Assembly: GCF_036884845.1 (NCBI RefSeq)
Contig: NZ_CP145732.1
Location: 5,332,001-5,396,000 of the forward strand
Direction: 5' to 3'
Source of the DNA: Pseudomonas sp. MAG733B
GTDB lineage: Bacteria > Pseudomonadota > Gammaproteobacteria > Pseudomonadales > Pseudomonadaceae
DNA length: 64,000 bases
Positions 21,604 to 31,042 of the stretch are shown one piece after another. Under the pieces are notes generated by a model. The model was not told the DNA's origin. It was given only the letters and a program-made list of their open reading frames with translations, and did no database searches. The stretch's first letter is position 1. Every line of letters begins with the position of its first letter. Position numbers and translations under genes: made by a program.

Positions 21604-21621
21604 ACCAAGCGCTTGCTTGGT
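21604..21621. promoter_or_regulatory. AtuR operator candidate 2
   Basis: ACCAAGCGCTTGCTTGGT has perfect seven-base arms around GCTT, typical of a TetR operator. It lies 30 bases upstream of the atuA start, where a bound repressor would block transcription. Confidence 0.7.
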
Positions 21622-21650
21622 AGTCTCGAGTCACTCTGTTGGAGGTGGTT

Positions 21651-23453
21651 ATGGAATCGACTACGCCGAGAACCATTCGCATTGGCTGTGCCAGCGCCTT
21701 CTGGGGCGATACCTCGACGGCTGCCGCGCAGTTGGTGGAAGGTGGGCGTCTGGACTATCTGGTTTTCGATTATCTGGCCGAAATCACCCTGTCGATAATG
21801 GCCGGTGCCCGGATGAAAGATCCCCAGGCCGGCTACGCCAGCGATTTCATTGAAGTCCTCAGTCCGCTGCTCACTCAGCTCGCTGAGCAGAAAATCCGCG
21901 TCATCAGCAATGCCGGCGGGGTCAATCCACAGGCCTGCGCCGCCGCCCTGCAAGCGGCCTGCGACAAGGCCGGCGTTTCATTGAAGATCGCCGTGCTGCT
22001 GGGTGACGACCTGCAACCGCAATTCAAGCAGCTGAGCACGCGTGGCATCCATGAAATGTTCAGCGGTGCGCCGCTGCCACCGATGTGCGTCTCAACCAAC
22101 GCCTACCTCGGCGCACCGGGCATCGTCGAAGCCCTGCGTCTGGGGGCGGACATCGTGATCACCGGGCGCGTGGTCGACAGCGCGGTGGTCAGCGCCGCGC
22201 TGGTGCATGAGTTCAACTGGTCGTGGCACGACTACGACAAACTGGCCCAGGCTGCGCTGGCCGGGCACATCATCGAATGCGGCGCGCAGTGCACCGGTGG
22301 CAACTTCACCGATTGGCGCGATGTGCCCGATTACGAACACATCGGTTTCCCCATCGTCGAAGTCAGCGCCGACAGCCAGTTCGTCGTCAGCAAACCCGAA
22401 GGCTCCGGTGGACTGGTCACGCCACTGACGGTGGGTGAGCAGATGCTCTACGAAATCGGCGATCCGCGGGCGTATCTGCTGCCGGATGTGGTCTGCGATT
22501 TCACTCAGGTCAAACTGCATCAGCAGGGCAAGAACGCAGTGCAGGTGCACGGCGCGAAAGGCCTGCCGCCAACCGACCAGTACAAGGTCAGCGCCACTTA
22601 CCCTAACGGCTTCCGTTGCACCGCCAGTTGCCTGATCGCCGGCATCGATGCGGTGGACAAGGCGCGGCGAGTCAGCGCCGCGATCATCAACAAGACCTCG
22701 GAAATATTCACTCAGCGCGGCTGGGCGCCCTACAGTGACGTGAGCATCGAACTGCTCGGCAGCGAGGCCACTTACGGTCCCCACGGTCAGCGCTCCGACA
22801 GCCGCGAGGTGGTGATCAAACTCGCGGTGCGTCACCCGAACAAACAGGCGCTGATAGTGTTCTCCCGGGAAATCGCCCAGGCCGCCACCGGCATGGCGCC
22901 GGGGCTGACCGGGATTGTCGGTGGTCGCCCTACTGTTTATCCATTGATCAGACTGTTCTCGTTCCTGATCGACAAAAACGCCTGTTCGCTGGAAATTGAT
23001 TTCATGGGGCAAACCCAGCCATGCGAATTGCCCGCCATTGACGTGCTGGACACCGCCGATTTGCCTGCGCCATTCGACCCACCCAAACCCGACGGCCCGG
23101 CCGATGCCAGTGTGCCGCTGGTCAAACTCGCAGTCGCGCGCTCGGGCGACAAGGGCAACCACAGCAACATCGGTGTCATGGCCCGCGAGCCCGAGTACCT
23201 GCCGTGGATCGCCGAGGCGTTGACGCCGGAGGTGATCGTCGACTGGATGAACCATGTCCTCGACCCGGTGCACGGTCGCGTCGAGCGCTGGTATTTACCC
23301 GCCACTCATAGCCTGAATTTCCTGCTGGAAAACGCCCTGGGTGGCGGTGGCATCGCCAGCCTGCGCATCGACCCGCAAGGCAAGGCCTTCGCCCAGCAAC
23401 TGCTGGAGATCCAGATTCCGGTGCCGCAGCGCATCGCCGACCAGGTCAAATAG
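21651..23453 (+). CDS. atuA: Acyclic terpene utilization protein AtuA
   Basis: A 600-residue protein of the AtuA (formerly DUF1446) family, required for growth on citronellol and geraniol; its exact reaction is not established. The N-terminus [20 protein letters not shown] is family-typical, followed by [14 protein letters not shown] and a long conserved body ([31 protein letters not shown]). A C-terminal section ([20 protein letters not shown]) resembles the short AtuA-like ferredoxin-fold domain. The ATG at 21651 has GGAGG five bases before it. It is the first gene of the operon; the gap to atuB is 12 bases. Cytoplasmic. Confidence 0.93.
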   Translation: MESTTPRTIRIGCASAFWGDTSTAAAQLVEGGRLDYLVFDYLAEITLSIMAGARMKDPQAGYASDFIEVLSPLLTQLAEQKIRVISNAGGVNPQACAAALQAACDKAGVSLKIAVLLGDDLQPQFKQLSTRGIHEMFSGAPLPPMCVSTNAYLGAPGIVEALRLGADIVITGRVVDSAVVSAALVHEFNWSWHDYDKLAQAALAGHIIECGAQCTGGNFTDWRDVPDYEHIGFPIVEVSADSQFVVSKPEGSGGLVTPLTVGEQMLYEIGDPRAYLLPDVVCDFTQVKLHQQGKNAVQVHGAKGLPPTDQYKVSATYPNGFRCTASCLIAGIDAVDKARRVSAAIINKTSEIFTQRGWAPYSDVSIELLGSEATYGPHGQRSDSREVVIKLAVRHPNKQALIVFSREIAQAATGMAPGLTGIVGGRPTVYPLIRLFSFLIDKNACSLEIDFMGQTQPCELPAIDVLDTADLPAPFDPPKPDGPADASVPLVKLAVARSGDKGNHSNIGVMAREPEYLPWIAEALTPEVIVDWMNHVLDPVHGRVERWYLPATHSLNFLLENALGGGGIASLRIDPQGKAFAQQLLEIQIPVPQRIADQVK

Positions 23454-23465
23454 AGGACAGTCACC

Positions 23466-24335
23466 ATGGCCTACGATTCGATTTTCAGAACTGATCTGTT
23501 TGCCGGCCAGACCATCATCGTCACTGGTGGCGGCAGTGGCATCGGCCGCTGCACCGCTCACGAACTGGCAGCCCTCGGTGCCCATGTGATTCTGGTCGGG
23601 CGCAAGGCCGACAAGCTGAAAAGTGTCACCGCCGAGATTGTCGAAGACGGTGGCAAGGCTGACTGGAGCACCTGCGACATTCGCGAAGAAGAAGCGGTGA
23701 CGCATCTGGTCAGCCAACTGATCAGCAAGCACGGGCCGATTCACGGTCTGGTCAACAATGCCGGCGGGCAGTACCCGTCGCCGCTGGCCTCGATCAATCA
23801 GAAAGGTTTCGAAACCGTGATGCGCACCAACCTGGTCGGCGGGTTCCTCATGGCCCGGGAAGTGTTCAATCAGTCGATGAGCAAACACGGCGGCGCCATC
23901 GTCAATATGCTCGCCGACATGTGGGGCGGCATGCCCGGCATGGGCCACTCAGGCGCGGCGCGCTCGGGCATGGACAACCTGACCAAAACCGCCGCATTCG
24001 AGTGGGGTCACGCCGGGGTGCGGGTCAACGCCGTGGCGCCGGGCTGGATCGCGTCCAGTGGCATGGACACCTATGAAGGTGCGTTCAAGGCCGTGATTCC
24101 GACCTTGCGCGAACACGTGCCGCTCAAACGCATTGGCACCGAATCGGAAGTCAGTGCGGCGATCGTTTTCCTGCTCAGCCCGGCGGCGGCTTTCATCAGC
24201 GGCAGCACCCTGCGCATCGACGGTGCCGCCAGCCTCGGCGGTCGTGCCTGGCCGATTCACAAGGCTACCAACAGTGAGTCGTATAACGGCTTTCACCGCG
24301 CCTACATTCCTGATGTCCTCAAGGATAAGGAATAA
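23466..24335 (+). CDS. atuB: Short-chain dehydrogenase/reductase-like AtuB
   Basis: A 289-residue SDR-fold protein. The Rossmann glycine motif TGGGSGIG is near the N-terminus, followed by NNAGG. At the usual active site the sequence reads HSGAARSGMDNLTK: aligned with 2,4-dienoyl-CoA reductases (HAGSAKAGVDAMT), the canonical Tyr position is Ser and the canonical Lys is Arg. It therefore belongs with the dienoyl-CoA reductase-like SDRs rather than classical alcohol dehydrogenases. Its step in terpene degradation is not settled; a redox step on a terpenoid alcohol, aldehyde or CoA ester is possible. It is in the atu operon, three bases before atuC. Confidence 0.85.
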   Translation: MAYDSIFRTDLFAGQTIIVTGGGSGIGRCTAHELAALGAHVILVGRKADKLKSVTAEIVEDGGKADWSTCDIREEEAVTHLVSQLISKHGPIHGLVNNAGGQYPSPLASINQKGFETVMRTNLVGGFLMAREVFNQSMSKHGGAIVNMLADMWGGMPGMGHSGAARSGMDNLTKTAAFEWGHAGVRVNAVAPGWIASSGMDTYEGAFKAVIPTLREHVPLKRIGTESEVSAAIVFLLSPAAAFISGSTLRIDGAASLGGRAWPIHKATNSESYNGFHRAYIPDVLKDKE

Positions 24336-24338
24336 CCC

Positions 24339-25955
24339 ATGCCGGTGATTCAGTCGCAACTCGATCCCCACAGCGAGCAGTTCGCCCAGAACCATGCGGC
24401 GATGCTGAGCGCCATCGAGCAAGTCCGCACGCTCGAACAAAACCTGCTGAACAAGGCCGCCGAAGCCAAACCAAAATTCGACAAGCGTGGACAAATGCTG
24501 CCCCGTGAGCGCCTCAATCTGCTGCTGGACCCCGGCGCCCCGTTTCTCGAACTGGCCAGCCTGGCGGGCTACAAATTGCACGACGACAAGGACGGCAGCT
24601 CGGCTGGCGGTGGCTTGATCGCCGGCATCGGTTACGTCTCCGGTGTGCGGGTGCTGGTGGTGGCGAACAACAGCGCGATCAAGGGCGGGACCATTTCCCC
24701 CAGCGGTTTGAAAAAGTCCCTGCGCCTGCAACAGATCGCCATGGAAAACAAACTCCCGGTGATCACCCTCGCCGAAAGCGGCGGCGCCAACCTCAACTAC
24801 GCGGCAGAAATTTTCGTCGAAGGCGCGCGCAGCTTTGCCAACCAGGCGCGGATGTCGGCCATGGGGTTGCCGCAGATTACCGTGGTTCACGGTTCAGCCA
24901 CGGCGGGCGGCGCTTATCAGCCGGGGTTGTCGGACTACGTGGTGGTGGTGCGTGGCAAGGCCAAACTGTTTCTCGCCGGGCCGCCGCTGTTGAAAGCGGC
25001 GACCGGTGAAGTCGCCACCGATGAAGAACTGGGTGGCGCCGAAATGCACGCGCAAATCGCCGGCACCGCCGAATACCTGGCGGAAAACGATGCCGATGGC
25101 GTGCGTCAGGTGCGCGAAATCGTCGGCATGTTGCCCTGGAACGAGCAACTGCAATGGCTGCCCGAACTCCACTGGGAGGAACCGCTCTACCCCGTCGACG
25201 AACTGTTGGGGTTGATCCCGGATGACCCGAAAAAGCCCTACGACGTGCGCGAAATTATCGCCCGCATTGCCGACGGCTCGAACTTCCTCGAGTTCAAGGC
25301 CGAGTTCGATCAGCAGACCGTTTGCGGTCAATTGAAAATTCAGGGTCGCGCCTGCGGCTTCATCGGCAACAACGGCCCGATCACACCCAAAGGCGCGAGC
25401 AAGGCTGCACAGTTCATTCAGCTGTGCGACCAGAGCCAGACTCCGTTGCTGTTTTTCCACAACACCACCGGCTTCATGGTCGGCACCGAATCAGAGCAAC
25501 AGGGCGTGATCAAGCACGGCGCCAAGATGATCCAGGCGGTGGCCAATGCCCGTGTGCCGAAACTGACCATCGTCGTCGGCGGTTCCTATGGCGCCGGCAA
25601 TTACGCGATGTGCGGCCGCGGCCTCGATCCGCGTTTCATCTTCGCCTGGCCCAACAGCCGCACCGCCGTGATGGGCGGTGCGCAGGCGGGCAAAGTGCTG
25701 CGCATTGTCACCCAGGCCAAACAGGCCAAGGACGGCCTGGCGCCTGACCCGAAAATGCTCGACATGCTGGAACAAGTCACCGCGCAAAAACTCGACAGCC
25801 AGTCCACGGCGCTCTACGGCAGCGCCAACCTGTGGGACGACGGCTTGATCGACCCGCGCGATACCCGGATCTTGCTCGGTTACTTGCTGGATATCTGTCA
25901 CGAGGCCGAAGTGCGGCCGCTGCAAGCCAACAGTTTTGGTGTAGCCCGCTTCTAA
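24339..25955 (+). CDS. atuC: Geranyl-CoA carboxylase carboxyltransferase (beta) subunit
   Basis: A 538-residue biotin-dependent carboxyltransferase. With AtuF it carboxylates cis-geranyl-CoA, the key step that activates the branched terpene chain for beta-oxidation. Two acyl-CoA/carboxybiotin halves are visible: MLPRERLNLLLDPGAPFLEL near the start, oxyanion-type glycines in HGSATAGGAYQPGLSDY, and in the second half GNNGPITPKGASKAAQFIQL and VVGGSYGAGNYAMCGRGLDP. It is related to the leucine-pathway enzyme LiuB (methylcrotonyl-CoA carboxylase). The atu context selects geranyl-CoA. It is cytoplasmic and forms a large complex with AtuF. Confidence 0.92.
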   Translation: MPVIQSQLDPHSEQFAQNHAAMLSAIEQVRTLEQNLLNKAAEAKPKFDKRGQMLPRERLNLLLDPGAPFLELASLAGYKLHDDKDGSSAGGGLIAGIGYVSGVRVLVVANNSAIKGGTISPSGLKKSLRLQQIAMENKLPVITLAESGGANLNYAAEIFVEGARSFANQARMSAMGLPQITVVHGSATAGGAYQPGLSDYVVVVRGKAKLFLAGPPLLKAATGEVATDEELGGAEMHAQIAGTAEYLAENDADGVRQVREIVGMLPWNEQLQWLPELHWEEPLYPVDELLGLIPDDPKKPYDVREIIARIADGSNFLEFKAEFDQQTVCGQLKIQGRACGFIGNNGPITPKGASKAAQFIQLCDQSQTPLLFFHNTTGFMVGTESEQQGVIKHGAKMIQAVANARVPKLTIVVGGSYGAGNYAMCGRGLDPRFIFAWPNSRTAVMGGAQAGKVLRIVTQAKQAKDGLAPDPKMLDMLEQVTAQKLDSQSTALYGSANLWDDGLIDPRDTRILLGYLLDICHEAEVRPLQANSFGVARF

Positions 25956-25980
25956 GGGCGATCAGAGGAGAACAATAAAA

Positions 25981-27138
25981 ATGATCTTCACCCAGGAACA
26001 CGAAGCACTGCGCCGCACCGTCCGCCAATTCGTCGAACACGAGATCAACCCTCACGTCGAGGAATGGGAAAAGGCCGGGCGCTTTCCGATCCACGAGATC
26101 TTCCGCAAGGCCGGCGACCTCGGCCTGCTGGGCATTTCCAAACCGGAAAAATTCGGTGGCATGGGGTTGGACTACAGCTATTCGATTGTTGCCGCCGAAG
26201 AATTCGGCACCATTCATTGCGGCGGTATTCCGATGTCCATCGGCGTGCAGACCGACATGTGCACCCCGGCCCTCGCCCGTTTCGGCTCCGATGAATTGCG
26301 CGACGAGTTCCTGCGCCCGGCCATCAGCGGCGAGCAGGTCGGTTGCATCGGCGTCTCCGAAGTGGGTGCAGGGTCCGATGTGGCCGGGTTGAAAACCACG
26401 GCGCGCAAGGACGGCGACGACTACGTGATCAACGGCAGCAAGATGTGGATCACCAACTCGCCGAGCGCCGATTTCATCTGCCTGCTGGCCAACACCTCGG
26501 ACGACAAGCCGCACATCAACAAGTCGCTGATCATGGTGCCGATGAATACGCCGGGGATCAGCCTCAGCTCGCACCTGGACAAGCTCGGCATGCGCAGTTC
26601 GGAAACCGCCCAGGTGTTTTTCGACAACGTGCGCGTGCCGCAGCGCAACCGCATCGGCCATGAAGGCGCGGGGTTCATGATGCAGATGCTGCAGTTCCAG
26701 GAAGAACGCCTGTTCGGCGCGGCGAACATGATCAAGGGCCTGGAGTACTGCGTCGACAGCACCATCGAGTACTGCAAGGAGCGCAAAACGTTTGGCAGTG
26801 CGTTGATCGACAACCAGGTCATTCACTTCCGCCTGGCTGAATTGCAAACCGAAATCGAATGCCTGCGGGCGCTGGTCTATCAGGCCACCGAGCAATACGT
26901 CAAAGGCCAGGACGTCACGCGCCTGGCGTCCATGGCCAAACTCAAGGCCGGTCGTTTGGGCCGCGAAGTCAGCGACAGTTGCCTGCAATACTGGGGCGGC
27001 ATGGGCTTCATGTGGGACAACCCGGTGGCCCGCGCCTACCGCGATGTGCGGCTGGTGTCGATTGGCGGCGGCGCCGATGAAATCATGCTGGGGATCATCT
27101 GCAAACTCATGGGCATCCTGCCGGGGAAAAAGAAATGA
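25981..27138 (+). CDS. atuD: Citronellyl-CoA dehydrogenase AtuD
   Basis: A 385-residue FAD-dependent acyl-CoA dehydrogenase that should convert citronellyl-CoA to geranyl-CoA. The family motifs are present: GCIGVSEVGAGSDVAG (FAD/substrate site), KMWITNSPSADF, KLGMRSSETAQVFFDNVRVP and the C-terminal YRDVRLVSIGGGADEIML. The ribosome binding site AGAGGAGA precedes the ATG. The stop overlaps the start of atuE by four bases (ATGA), implying translational coupling. The operon context supports the substrate. Confidence 0.9.
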   Translation: MIFTQEHEALRRTVRQFVEHEINPHVEEWEKAGRFPIHEIFRKAGDLGLLGISKPEKFGGMGLDYSYSIVAAEEFGTIHCGGIPMSIGVQTDMCTPALARFGSDELRDEFLRPAISGEQVGCIGVSEVGAGSDVAGLKTTARKDGDDYVINGSKMWITNSPSADFICLLANTSDDKPHINKSLIMVPMNTPGISLSSHLDKLGMRSSETAQVFFDNVRVPQRNRIGHEGAGFMMQMLQFQEERLFGAANMIKGLEYCVDSTIEYCKERKTFGSALIDNQVIHFRLAELQTEIECLRALVYQATEQYVKGQDVTRLASMAKLKAGRLGREVSDSCLQYWGGMGFMWDNPVARAYRDVRLVSIGGGADEIMLGIICKLMGILPGKKK

Positions 27139-27932
27139 GCATCCTGCCGGTTTGCCAGACCTTGTTGCTGGAGCCGCACAACGGCGTGTTGCACATCACC
27201 CTCAATCGGCCGGAAAGCCGCAATGCCATGAGCTTGCAAATGGTCACCGAACTGCGCGCGGTGCTGGCGGCGGTGCACGATGACCGCGCCATTCGTGCGA
27301 TCGTCATCGGTGGTGCCGGCGGACATTTCTGTGCCGGTGGCGACATCAAGGACATGGCCAATGCCCGCGCTCAGGGTTCGAGCGCGCACCGTGATTTGAA
27401 TCGGGTTTTCGGTGCCTTGCTGCAAGAAGTGCAACACGCGCCGCAAGTGGTGATCACCGTGTTGCAAGGCGCAGTGCTCGGCGGTGGCTTTGGCCTGACC
27501 TGTGTCAGCGATGTCGCCATGGCCGATCATTCAGCGCAATTCGGTTTGCCGGAAACCAGCCTCGGCCTGTTGCCGGCGCAAATTGCGCCGTTCGTGGTGC
27601 AGCGCATCGGCCTGACCCAGGCCCGACGCCTGGCGCTCACGGCGGCACGTTTCGATGGCACTCAGGCGCGGCGCATGGGGCTGGTGCATTTTGTCGAACA
27701 TGACCCGCAGGCATTGGCCGAGCGTCTCGATGAAGTGCTGGCCCATGTGCTGTGTTGCGCGCCGGGGGCGAATGCGGCGACCAAGAAATTGTTGCTGGCC
27801 AGTGCTGCACAGCCGTCCGATGAATTGCTGAATCAAGCCGCCGAGTGGTTCAGTGAAGCGGTGACCGGGGCTGAGGGAGTCGAGGGCACCATGGCCTTCG
27901 TGCAAAAACGCAAACCGGGGTGGGCTTCTTAA
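27135..27932 (+). CDS. atuE: Isohexenylglutaconyl-CoA hydratase AtuE
   Basis: A 265-residue enoyl-CoA hydratase/isomerase (crotonase) family enzyme. The first strand LNRPESRNAMS, the oxyanion-hole segment GGAGGHFCAGGDIKDMA and the second site GAVLGGGFGLTCVSDVAMAD are all present. In the pathway it hydrates isohexenylglutaconyl-CoA, the product of the geranyl-CoA carboxylase and analogue of methylglutaconyl-CoA in leucine breakdown. It overlaps atuD by four bases. After its stop comes a REP element before atuF, so atuF may be expressed at a different level. Confidence 0.9.
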   Translation: MSILPVCQTLLLEPHNGVLHITLNRPESRNAMSLQMVTELRAVLAAVHDDRAIRAIVIGGAGGHFCAGGDIKDMANARAQGSSAHRDLNRVFGALLQEVQHAPQVVITVLQGAVLGGGFGLTCVSDVAMADHSAQFGLPETSLGLLPAQIAPFVVQRIGLTQARRLALTAARFDGTQARRMGLVHFVEHDPQALAERLDEVLAHVLCCAPGANAATKKLLLASAAQPSDELLNQAAEWFSEAVTGAEGVEGTMAFVQKRKPGWAS

Positions 27933-27936
27933 AAGC

Positions 27937-28001
27937 TTCGCGAGCAAGCCCGCTCCCACAGTGGAATGCATTTCAAATGTGGGAGCGGGCTTGCTCGCGA
28001 A
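27937..28001. repeat. REP-type inverted repeat inside the atu operon
   Basis: Arms TTCGCGAGCAAGCCCGCTCCCAC (27937-27959) and their inverted copy (27979-28001) enclose a 19-base loop. It lies between atuE and atuF, the only large gap in the operon. Confidence 0.9.
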
Positions 28002-28041
28002 GAGGCCCGAACAGACACCGCAAAAACAAGAGAGCCAGCCC

Positions 28042-30003
28042 ATGCCCGGACTCAACAAAATCCTCATCGCCAACCGCGGTGAAATCGCCTGCCGCATCCA
28101 GCGCACCGCCCAGGCGCTGGGCTATCGCACCGTCGCCGTGTTCAGCGACGCCGATGCCGATGCGCTGCATGTGCAGATGGCCGACGAAGCCGTGCGTATC
28201 GGCGCGGCCCCGGTGCAACAGTCTTACCTGAATATCCCGGCGATCATCGATGCGGCCCGGCGTACCGGCGCGGATGCGATCCATCCGGGCTACGGTTTCC
28301 TCTCGGAAAACGCCGGCTTCGCCCTCGCCTGCCAACAGGCTGGCATTACCTTCATCGGCCCCAGGCCGGAAGCCATCGAACTGATGGGCAGCAAACGCCT
28401 GTCGAAAATTGCCATGCTCGAAGCGGGCGTGCCGTGCATCAAGGGCTATCAAGGCGCCGAACAGGATGACGCGACCCTGAGCCGCGAAGCCGGGCGCATC
28501 GGCTATCCATTGATGATCAAGGCCAGCGCCGGCGGTGGCGGGCGCGGCATGCGGCTGGTAAACGACGCCAGCCATTTGCTTGAGCAAATCCGCACGGCCC
28601 GCTCCGAAGCCCTGCACGGTTTTGGCAGCGATGAACTGATCCTCGAACAGGCATTGATCGATCCACGGCATGTCGAGGTGCAACTGTTCGGCGACCAGCA
28701 CGGCAACCTGATCTACCTCGGCGAACGCGATTGCTCGATCCAGCGCCGCCACCAAAAAGTCATCGAAGAAGCGCCCTGCCCGGTGATGACTTCCGAGTTG
28801 CGCCAGGCCATGGGCGAAGCGGCGCTCAAGGCCGGGCGTGCGGTGAATTATGTGGGTGCGGGCACTGTGGAATTCCTGCTGGATACACACGGGAAGTTTT
28901 ACTTTCTGGAGATGAACACCCGCTTGCAAGTGGAGCACCCGGTCACCGAACTGATCACCGGCCTGGACCTGGTGGCCTGGCAACTGAACATCGCCGAAGG
29001 GCAACCGCTGCCGCTGCGTCAGGAGCAGGTGCAGCTCACCGGTCACGCCATGGAAGTGCGCGTGTATGCGGAAGATCCGGCACAGGGTTTTCTACCGCAG
29101 ACCGGACACATCTCAGCCTGGGAGCCAGCGCTGAAAGATGGCGTGCGCATCGACCACGGCTTGATCGAAGGTCAGCACGTCAGCCCCTTCTACGACCCAA
29201 TGCTCGGCAAGATCATCGCTCACGGCGCCACCCGCGAAGAGGCCCGGCGCAAGCTGCTGCGGGCGGTGCAGGACAGCGTGTTGCTGGGGGTGCAAAGCAA
29301 TCAGCACCTGCTCGCCAGCCTGCTACAACATCCACAATTCATCAGCGGCGAATTCAGCACTGGATTCATCACGCAGCATTTCGCCGATCATCCGTGTCTG
29401 CACCTTCATGTGCCCAGCGCTGAAGAACTGGCTATTGCTGCCGCCCTGCTCTATCACGCCTCGGCTAAGGCGCACCGCAGCTCGCTGGCCGGCTGGCGCA
29501 ACAACGCCAGTGTGCCGTTGAGTTATCGCCTCGGTCTGGAAGATCAGGAGTGGTCGGTGGCGTTGAACGCGGTGCCGGGCGAGGCCTATCGGGTTCAAGC
29601 CGTCGGCCGCGAGCTGGAGCTGCGCGTGATCGAGTGCGACGGGCGCAGGGCCATCCTGGAAATCGACGGCATCCGCCAACGCCATGCCTATCGATTGGAG
29701 GCCGGGCGGCTGTGCCTGTTTACCCGACCGGGCAGCCTGCGACTGGAGGACCGGACCCAAGCTTTGGTCAACATTCAGTCCAGTGTCAGCAGCGGTACCC
29801 TCAAGGCGCCGATGGATGGCGCGATTGTCGACGTACTGGTCAGTGAGGGCAGCCAGGTCAGCAAAGGCCAGTTGCTGGTGGTGCTGGAGGCCATGAAAAT
29901 GGAGCATCCGCTCAAGTCGGGTATCGACGGCGTACTCAAACGCTTGCAGGTGCAGGTCGGTGATCAGGTAAAGAATCGTCAGATTTTGTTGGAGGTTGAA
30001 TAA
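28042..30003 (+). CDS. atuF: Geranyl-CoA carboxylase biotin-carrying (alpha) subunit
   Basis: A 653-residue protein with biotin carboxylase and biotin carrier domains. The start NKILIANRGEIACRI is typical; IKASAGGGGRGM is the ATP-binding glycine loop, followed by FLEMNTRLQVEHPVTE, the active-site segment. At the C-terminus LEAMKMEHPL holds the biotinylated Lys at about residue 619. It uses ATP and bicarbonate to carboxylate biotin, then passes the carboxyl group to AtuC. The frame is open back to 27961 through the REP element, but the ATG at 28042 gives the normal N-terminus. The atuG and atuH genes that follow in P. aeruginosa are not here. Confidence 0.93.
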   Translation: MPGLNKILIANRGEIACRIQRTAQALGYRTVAVFSDADADALHVQMADEAVRIGAAPVQQSYLNIPAIIDAARRTGADAIHPGYGFLSENAGFALACQQAGITFIGPRPEAIELMGSKRLSKIAMLEAGVPCIKGYQGAEQDDATLSREAGRIGYPLMIKASAGGGGRGMRLVNDASHLLEQIRTARSEALHGFGSDELILEQALIDPRHVEVQLFGDQHGNLIYLGERDCSIQRRHQKVIEEAPCPVMTSELRQAMGEAALKAGRAVNYVGAGTVEFLLDTHGKFYFLEMNTRLQVEHPVTELITGLDLVAWQLNIAEGQPLPLRQEQVQLTGHAMEVRVYAEDPAQGFLPQTGHISAWEPALKDGVRIDHGLIEGQHVSPFYDPMLGKIIAHGATREEARRKLLRAVQDSVLLGVQSNQHLLASLLQHPQFISGEFSTGFITQHFADHPCLHLHVPSAEELAIAAALLYHASAKAHRSSLAGWRNNASVPLSYRLGLEDQEWSVALNAVPGEAYRVQAVGRELELRVIECDGRRAILEIDGIRQRHAYRLEAGRLCLFTRPGSLRLEDRTQALVNIQSSVSSGTLKAPMDGAIVDVLVSEGSQVSKGQLLVVLEAMKMEHPLKSGIDGVLKRLQVQVGDQVKNRQILLEVE

Positions 30004-30073
30004 GCCGCTAGGCGGATCCGTCGGGTTTGGCTACGCTCAGACCTATCAGGACGCGGATACCAGGAAACCTGCG

Positions 30074-30616
30074 ATGCCTCATTGGCTGGTCATTGATCTG
30101 GAAGCCACCACCGATGAGGGTGGTTGGCCGATAACGGAAATGGAAATCATCGAAATCGGCGCCACCCTGGTGGACCGCAAAGGGCGCGAAGTGGACCACT
30201 TCCAACGCTTCGTCCGGCCGTTGCGCAGGCCGTTGCTGACCCCGTTTTGCCGGGAGCTGACGCACATCACCCAAGCCAACATCGATAACGCCCAGCCCCT
30301 TGGCGAAGTCTGGCCAGCGTTCGAGCGCTGGCTCGGCCAACATCACAGCCGTCTTGAGGGCTGGGCCAGTTGGGGCGATTACGATCGCAAACAGTTGCTC
30401 CAGGAATGGCAGCGCCTGCAACTCGACAGCGTCCTCAGTCGGGTTCAGCACATGAATCTCAAACAACGCTTCGCCAAGGCCCGGCGACTGGAACGCCCGC
30501 TGGGGCTCAATGGCGCCCTGCAACTGGCCGGTTTGCAGTTCACCGGCCAGCAACACCGGGCGCTTGAAGATGCGCGCAATACCGCACGGCTGCTACCGCT
30601 GGTTCTGCCGCTTTAG
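30074..30616 (+). CDS. DEDDh 3'-5' exonuclease (ERI-1/KapD-like)
   Basis: A 180-residue RNase T/DnaQ-fold exonuclease. The four acidic residues and the catalytic His of the DEDDh class are visible: LVIDLEATTD (Exo I, D and E), SWGDYDRKQL (Exo II, D) and HRALEDARNTARL (Exo III, H and D). The body resembles ERI-1/KapD-type single-domain exonucleases (EIIEIGATLVD, FVRPLRRPLLTPFC, LTHITQ). Its substrate is not known; RNA 3' ends are typical for the group. The ATG at 30074 follows AGGAAA. It comes 70 bases after atuF but is unlikely to be part of terpene metabolism. Confidence 0.85.
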   Translation: MPHWLVIDLEATTDEGGWPITEMEIIEIGATLVDRKGREVDHFQRFVRPLRRPLLTPFCRELTHITQANIDNAQPLGEVWPAFERWLGQHHSRLEGWASWGDYDRKQLLQEWQRLQLDSVLSRVQHMNLKQRFAKARRLERPLGLNGALQLAGLQFTGQQHRALEDARNTARLLPLVLPL

Positions 30617-30685
30617 ACAGGTGACGCCAACAAAGGCCTTGTGCATACTGGCCGGCCCTTTTTAGCCCTTTTCGAGGAATCGCCC

Positions 30686-30970
30686 ATGTTTAAAGTCAAC
30701 GAGTACTTCGACGGCACCGTCAAGTCGATCGCCTTTGGCACCGCTGAAGGTCCGGCGACCATCGGCGTCATGGCACCGGGCGAATACGAATTCGGCACTG
30801 CCCAGCGTGAAATCATGCACGTTGTGTCGGGCGCCCTGACCGTCAAACTGCCGGACAGCACTGACTGGGAAACCTTCGCCGCCGGCAGCCAGTTCAACGT
30901 GCCTGCCAACAGCAAGTTCCAGCTGAAAGTGGCCGTCGAGACTGCTTACCTGTGCGAATACCGCGGCTAA
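30686..30970 (+). CDS. ppnP: Pyrimidine/purine nucleoside phosphorylase PpnP
   Basis: A 94-residue small cupin of the PpnP (YaiE, DUF1255) family, which cleaves nucleosides with phosphate to the base and ribose 1-phosphate. The protein starts [17 protein letters not shown], which is diagnostic, and contains [20 protein letters not shown] and ends TAYLCEY. It is a single cupin barrel of full family length. The ATG has GAGGA upstream. A strong terminator follows, so it is probably transcribed alone. Confidence 0.92.
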   Translation: MFKVNEYFDGTVKSIAFGTAEGPATIGVMAPGEYEFGTAQREIMHVVSGALTVKLPDSTDWETFAAGSQFNVPANSKFQLKVAVETAYLCEYRG

Positions 30971-30991
30971 AACCCTGGGTTTTCACAGCGC

Positions 30992-31026
30992 AAAAAAATG
31001 CCCGTGTCCTTGGACACGGGCATTTT
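30992..31026. terminator. Bidirectional rho-independent terminator
   Basis: AAAATGCCCGTGTCC, a two-base loop and GGACACGGGCATTTTT form a perfect long stem with A and T tracts on the two sides. It lies between the convergent ppnP and MOSC genes and should work both ways. Confidence 0.9.
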
Positions 31027-31042
31027 TCATTGTGCAAGGCAA

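Noticed and set aside
22092..23273. A long minus-strand frame opposite atuA
   Set aside because: Antisense shadow of a well-supported family protein; the composition is His- and Arg-rich, as in the other shadows.
27961..28041. N-terminal extension of atuF through the REP element
   Set aside because: The normal biotin carboxylase N-terminus starts at 28042; the extension only translates repeat DNA.
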